Under the pieces are notes generated by a model that saw only the letters and a list, made by a program, of their open reading frames with translations, made no database searches and was not told the DNA's origin. Shown here in pieces: positions 6,025 through 6,175 of a DNA stretch of 6,175 nucleotides. Origin of the DNA: Chitinophaga pinensis (lineage in GTDB: Bacteria; Bacteroidota; Bacteroidia; NS11-12g; UBA9320); assembly GCA_945890595.1 (NCBI GenBank), contig CAMDCQ010000145.1, forward strand, positions 1-6,175, read 5' to 3'. Both the position numbers and the translations under genes were made by a program. Every line of letters starts with the position of its first letter. Within the stretch, counting starts at the first letter, position 1.

Positions 6025-6175
6025 TTATCGTTTTATAATTCTGCTTATGTGCGTTTTGTGTTCAGACTGTACCGTAAGTATATAAACATCATTTTTTAGG
6101 TTGGATAAATCAATGGTAGTGCCAGATAAAGTATTTTGTTCCATTAATTGACCAAGCGCATTGGTGATCGAATAG
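6025..6175 (-). CDS. C-terminal fragment of a T9SS type A sorting-domain protein
   Basis: The frame is open to the right edge of the window and ends at TAA (6027-6025), so only the last 49 residues are present. They read YSITNALGQLMEQ, then LSGTTIDLSNLKNDVYIL and TVQSEHKTHISRIIKR at the end. This is a textbook type A (Por_Secre_tail, TIGR04183-like) sorting domain: a G-Q strand, a 'IDLSNLxxGxYxL' core with Asn-Asp in place of the usual Gly, and a basic C-terminus (RIIKR). The passenger domain lies outside the window, so its function cannot be given. The protein should be exported by the type IX system and usually anchored to A-LPS or released. The stop is 23 nt from the lipoprotein start, with no terminator between them, consistent with one operon. 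Confidence 0.88.
   Translation of the reverse strand, partial: YSITNALGQLMEQNTLSGTTIDLSNLKNDVYILTVQSEHKTHISRIIKR

Overview
The window comes from a member of the Bacteroidota. The clearest signs are a type IX secretion (T9SS) type B, 'gliding motility-associated' C-terminal domain on the large protein at the left edge, and a T9SS type A sorting tail on the protein cut off at the right edge. The phylum's -7 promoter motif (TAnnTTTG), AT-rich sequence and near absence of Shine-Dalgarno sites agree with this. I cannot name a genus.

Layout, left to right. (1) 1-3150, plus strand: the 3' part of a very large secreted, surface or adhesin-like protein. It has seven complete PKD-like repeats, each with exactly two cysteines at fixed positions, then about four FN3-like modules, then the type B sorting domain. 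(2) 3163-3858, minus strand: a short RsmI-like tetrapyrrole-methylase-fold methyltransferase with a GTG start. It converges on gene 1 with only 12 nt between the stops. (3) 3942-4718, minus strand: an alpha/beta hydrolase with a complete catalytic triad. (4) A 120-nt divergent promoter region with one good Bacteroidota -7 box and a 14-bp palindrome. (5) 4839-5465, plus strand: a PHD/EGLN (SM-20) type 2-oxoglutarate/Fe(II) dioxygenase with its full active site and a probable TTG start. (6) 5486-6001, minus strand: a lipoprotein with a PEGA domain, a hydrophobic segment and a C-terminal SHOCT domain, converging on gene 5 with a 20-nt gap. (7) 6025-6175, minus strand: the last 49 codons of a T9SS type A cargo protein, 23 nt upstream of gene 6 and perhaps co-transcribed with it.

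The genes do not form an obvious pathway. Both edges encode T9SS cargo, and the middle holds housekeeping-like or orphan enzymes. No mobile element, CRISPR array, tRNA or rRNA is visible, and no gap between genes exceeds about 120 nt. I see no convincing new multi-gene system. The points most worth a second look are the regular two-cysteine PKD array, the bacterial PHD-type hydroxylase, the RsmI-like paralog with an altered N-terminal motif, the PEGA-SHOCT lipoprotein, and an intragenic perfect hairpin.
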